Shown here in pieces: positions 5,226-5,615 of a stretch of 5,615 bases of DNA. Position numbers and translations under genes: made by a program. Within the stretch, counting starts at the first letter, position 1; each line of letters begins with the position of its first letter. Below the pieces are notes generated by a model. That model ran no database searches. It had not been told where the DNA came from and was given only the letters and a program-made list of their open reading frames with translations. This DNA is from Luteococcus sp043424415 (GTDB taxonomy: Bacteria; Actinomycetota; Actinomycetes; Propionibacteriales; Propionibacteriaceae). Where the stretch lies: the NCBI RefSeq assembly GCF_043424415.1, contig NZ_JBHWOO010000198.1:1-5615 (forward strand). Direction: 5' to 3'.

Positions 5226-5615
5226 TCAGGAGGCGTCGGGACGCAGCACCCGGATGCCGCCGCGGCGGTCCTCCACCAGCGTCCCGGGCACCTCGGCACA
5301 GGCGGCCCAGCACAGCCACATGTCGCCCACGCCGCCCGACAGGTGCAGGGCGAAGGGGATCACCCACCACGACGGGGCGGGCCCCATGACCATCAGCAGG
5401 AGCAGCAGGACGTTGACGAGCACGTTGGGCAGGGCGGCGATGACGATGTACTGCCATCGGGTGAACAGGTGGCCCTCGTTGGTGGTGTAGACGTAGGGCA
5501 GCCCGGGCGACATGACACCGGCACCGAATCGGGGCCGGGCCCCCAGGGCCAGCATCCCCAGCCCGTGCAGGAACTCGTGCAGCAGCAGCGTGGCCACGCT
5601 CATCACCGCCGTGGC
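5226..5615 (-). CDS. DUF3267-type putative zinc metalloprotease, membrane protein, partial at its start
   Basis: The minus-strand frame is open from the right edge to a TGA at 5226-5228, so the N-terminus probably lies outside the window. Numbered from the first in-window GTG (5606), HEFLH at residues 10-14 is a HExxH zinc-binding motif placed within or just after a hydrophobic helix, as in membrane-embedded zincins. A second long hydrophobic stretch lies at ~53-75, including PNVLVN. GVGD (92-95) provides the Asp expected as a third metal ligand in this group. The C-terminus EDRRGGIRVLRP resembles the end of DUF3267 proteins. Substrate unknown. The stop is 18 nt before the TetR-like start, so the two were probably co-transcribed, but the pairing does not reveal a function. 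In-window starts at 5606 or 5603 have no clear ribosome binding site. Confidence 0.75.
   Translation of the reverse strand, partial: ATAVMSVATLLLHEFLHGLGMLALGARPRFGAGVMSPGLPYVYTTNEGHLFTRWQYIVIAALPNVLVNVLLLLLMVMGPAPSWWVIPFALHLSGGVGDMWLCWAACAEVPGTLVEDRRGGIRVLRPDAS

Noticed and set aside
1..5615. CRISPR array, tRNA, rRNA, transposase or phage gene
   Set aside because: I saw no regularly spaced repeats apart from the short ATPS tail, no cloverleaf-like sequence, and no transposase or integrase motifs.

Overview
The window is high-GC DNA with strong G/C preference at third codon positions, short intergenic gaps and Shine-Dalgarno-led genes. Together with a System II (Ccs/Res) cytochrome c maturation operon, this points to an actinomycete (Actinomycetota). 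A propionibacterium-like relative is my guess, but nothing in the window fixes the genus.

Positions 1-345 hold an almost perfect inverted duplication. The first ~39 codons of the TPR gene that starts at 228, plus its ribosome binding site, occur a second time on the minus strand (start codon at 118, reading off the left edge). The two copies are separated by a 71-bp non-repeated spacer. Positions 228-4913 form one tight plus-strand operon: a membrane-anchored TPR protein, CcdA, ResB, CcsB/ResC and a TlpA/ResA-like thioredoxin. Gaps are 18 and 7 nt, then an 8-nt overlap, then 28 nt. The operon ends in a strong GC-rich hairpin at 4935-4969, followed by a second hairpin cluster at 4981-5010.

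The right end is transcribed in the opposite direction. A DUF3267-type HExxH membrane peptidase runs in from beyond the right edge. It is followed by a TTG-started TetR N-terminal DNA-binding domain whose ligand-binding half is missing, and similarity stops exactly at the second hairpin.

The inferred division of labour follows the known System II pathway. CcdA carries electrons across the membrane, and the ResA-like thioredoxin uses them to reduce the CXXCH cysteines of apocytochrome c. ResB and CcsB form the haem export and ligation complex. The TPR protein is a plausible extracytoplasmic docking factor for apocytochrome or for the synthetase. No c-type cytochrome (CXXCH protein) is encoded here. 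The least ordinary parts are the inverted duplication at the left edge and the truncated TetR gene at the hairpin. The rest is a recognisable, intact haem-ligation operon.
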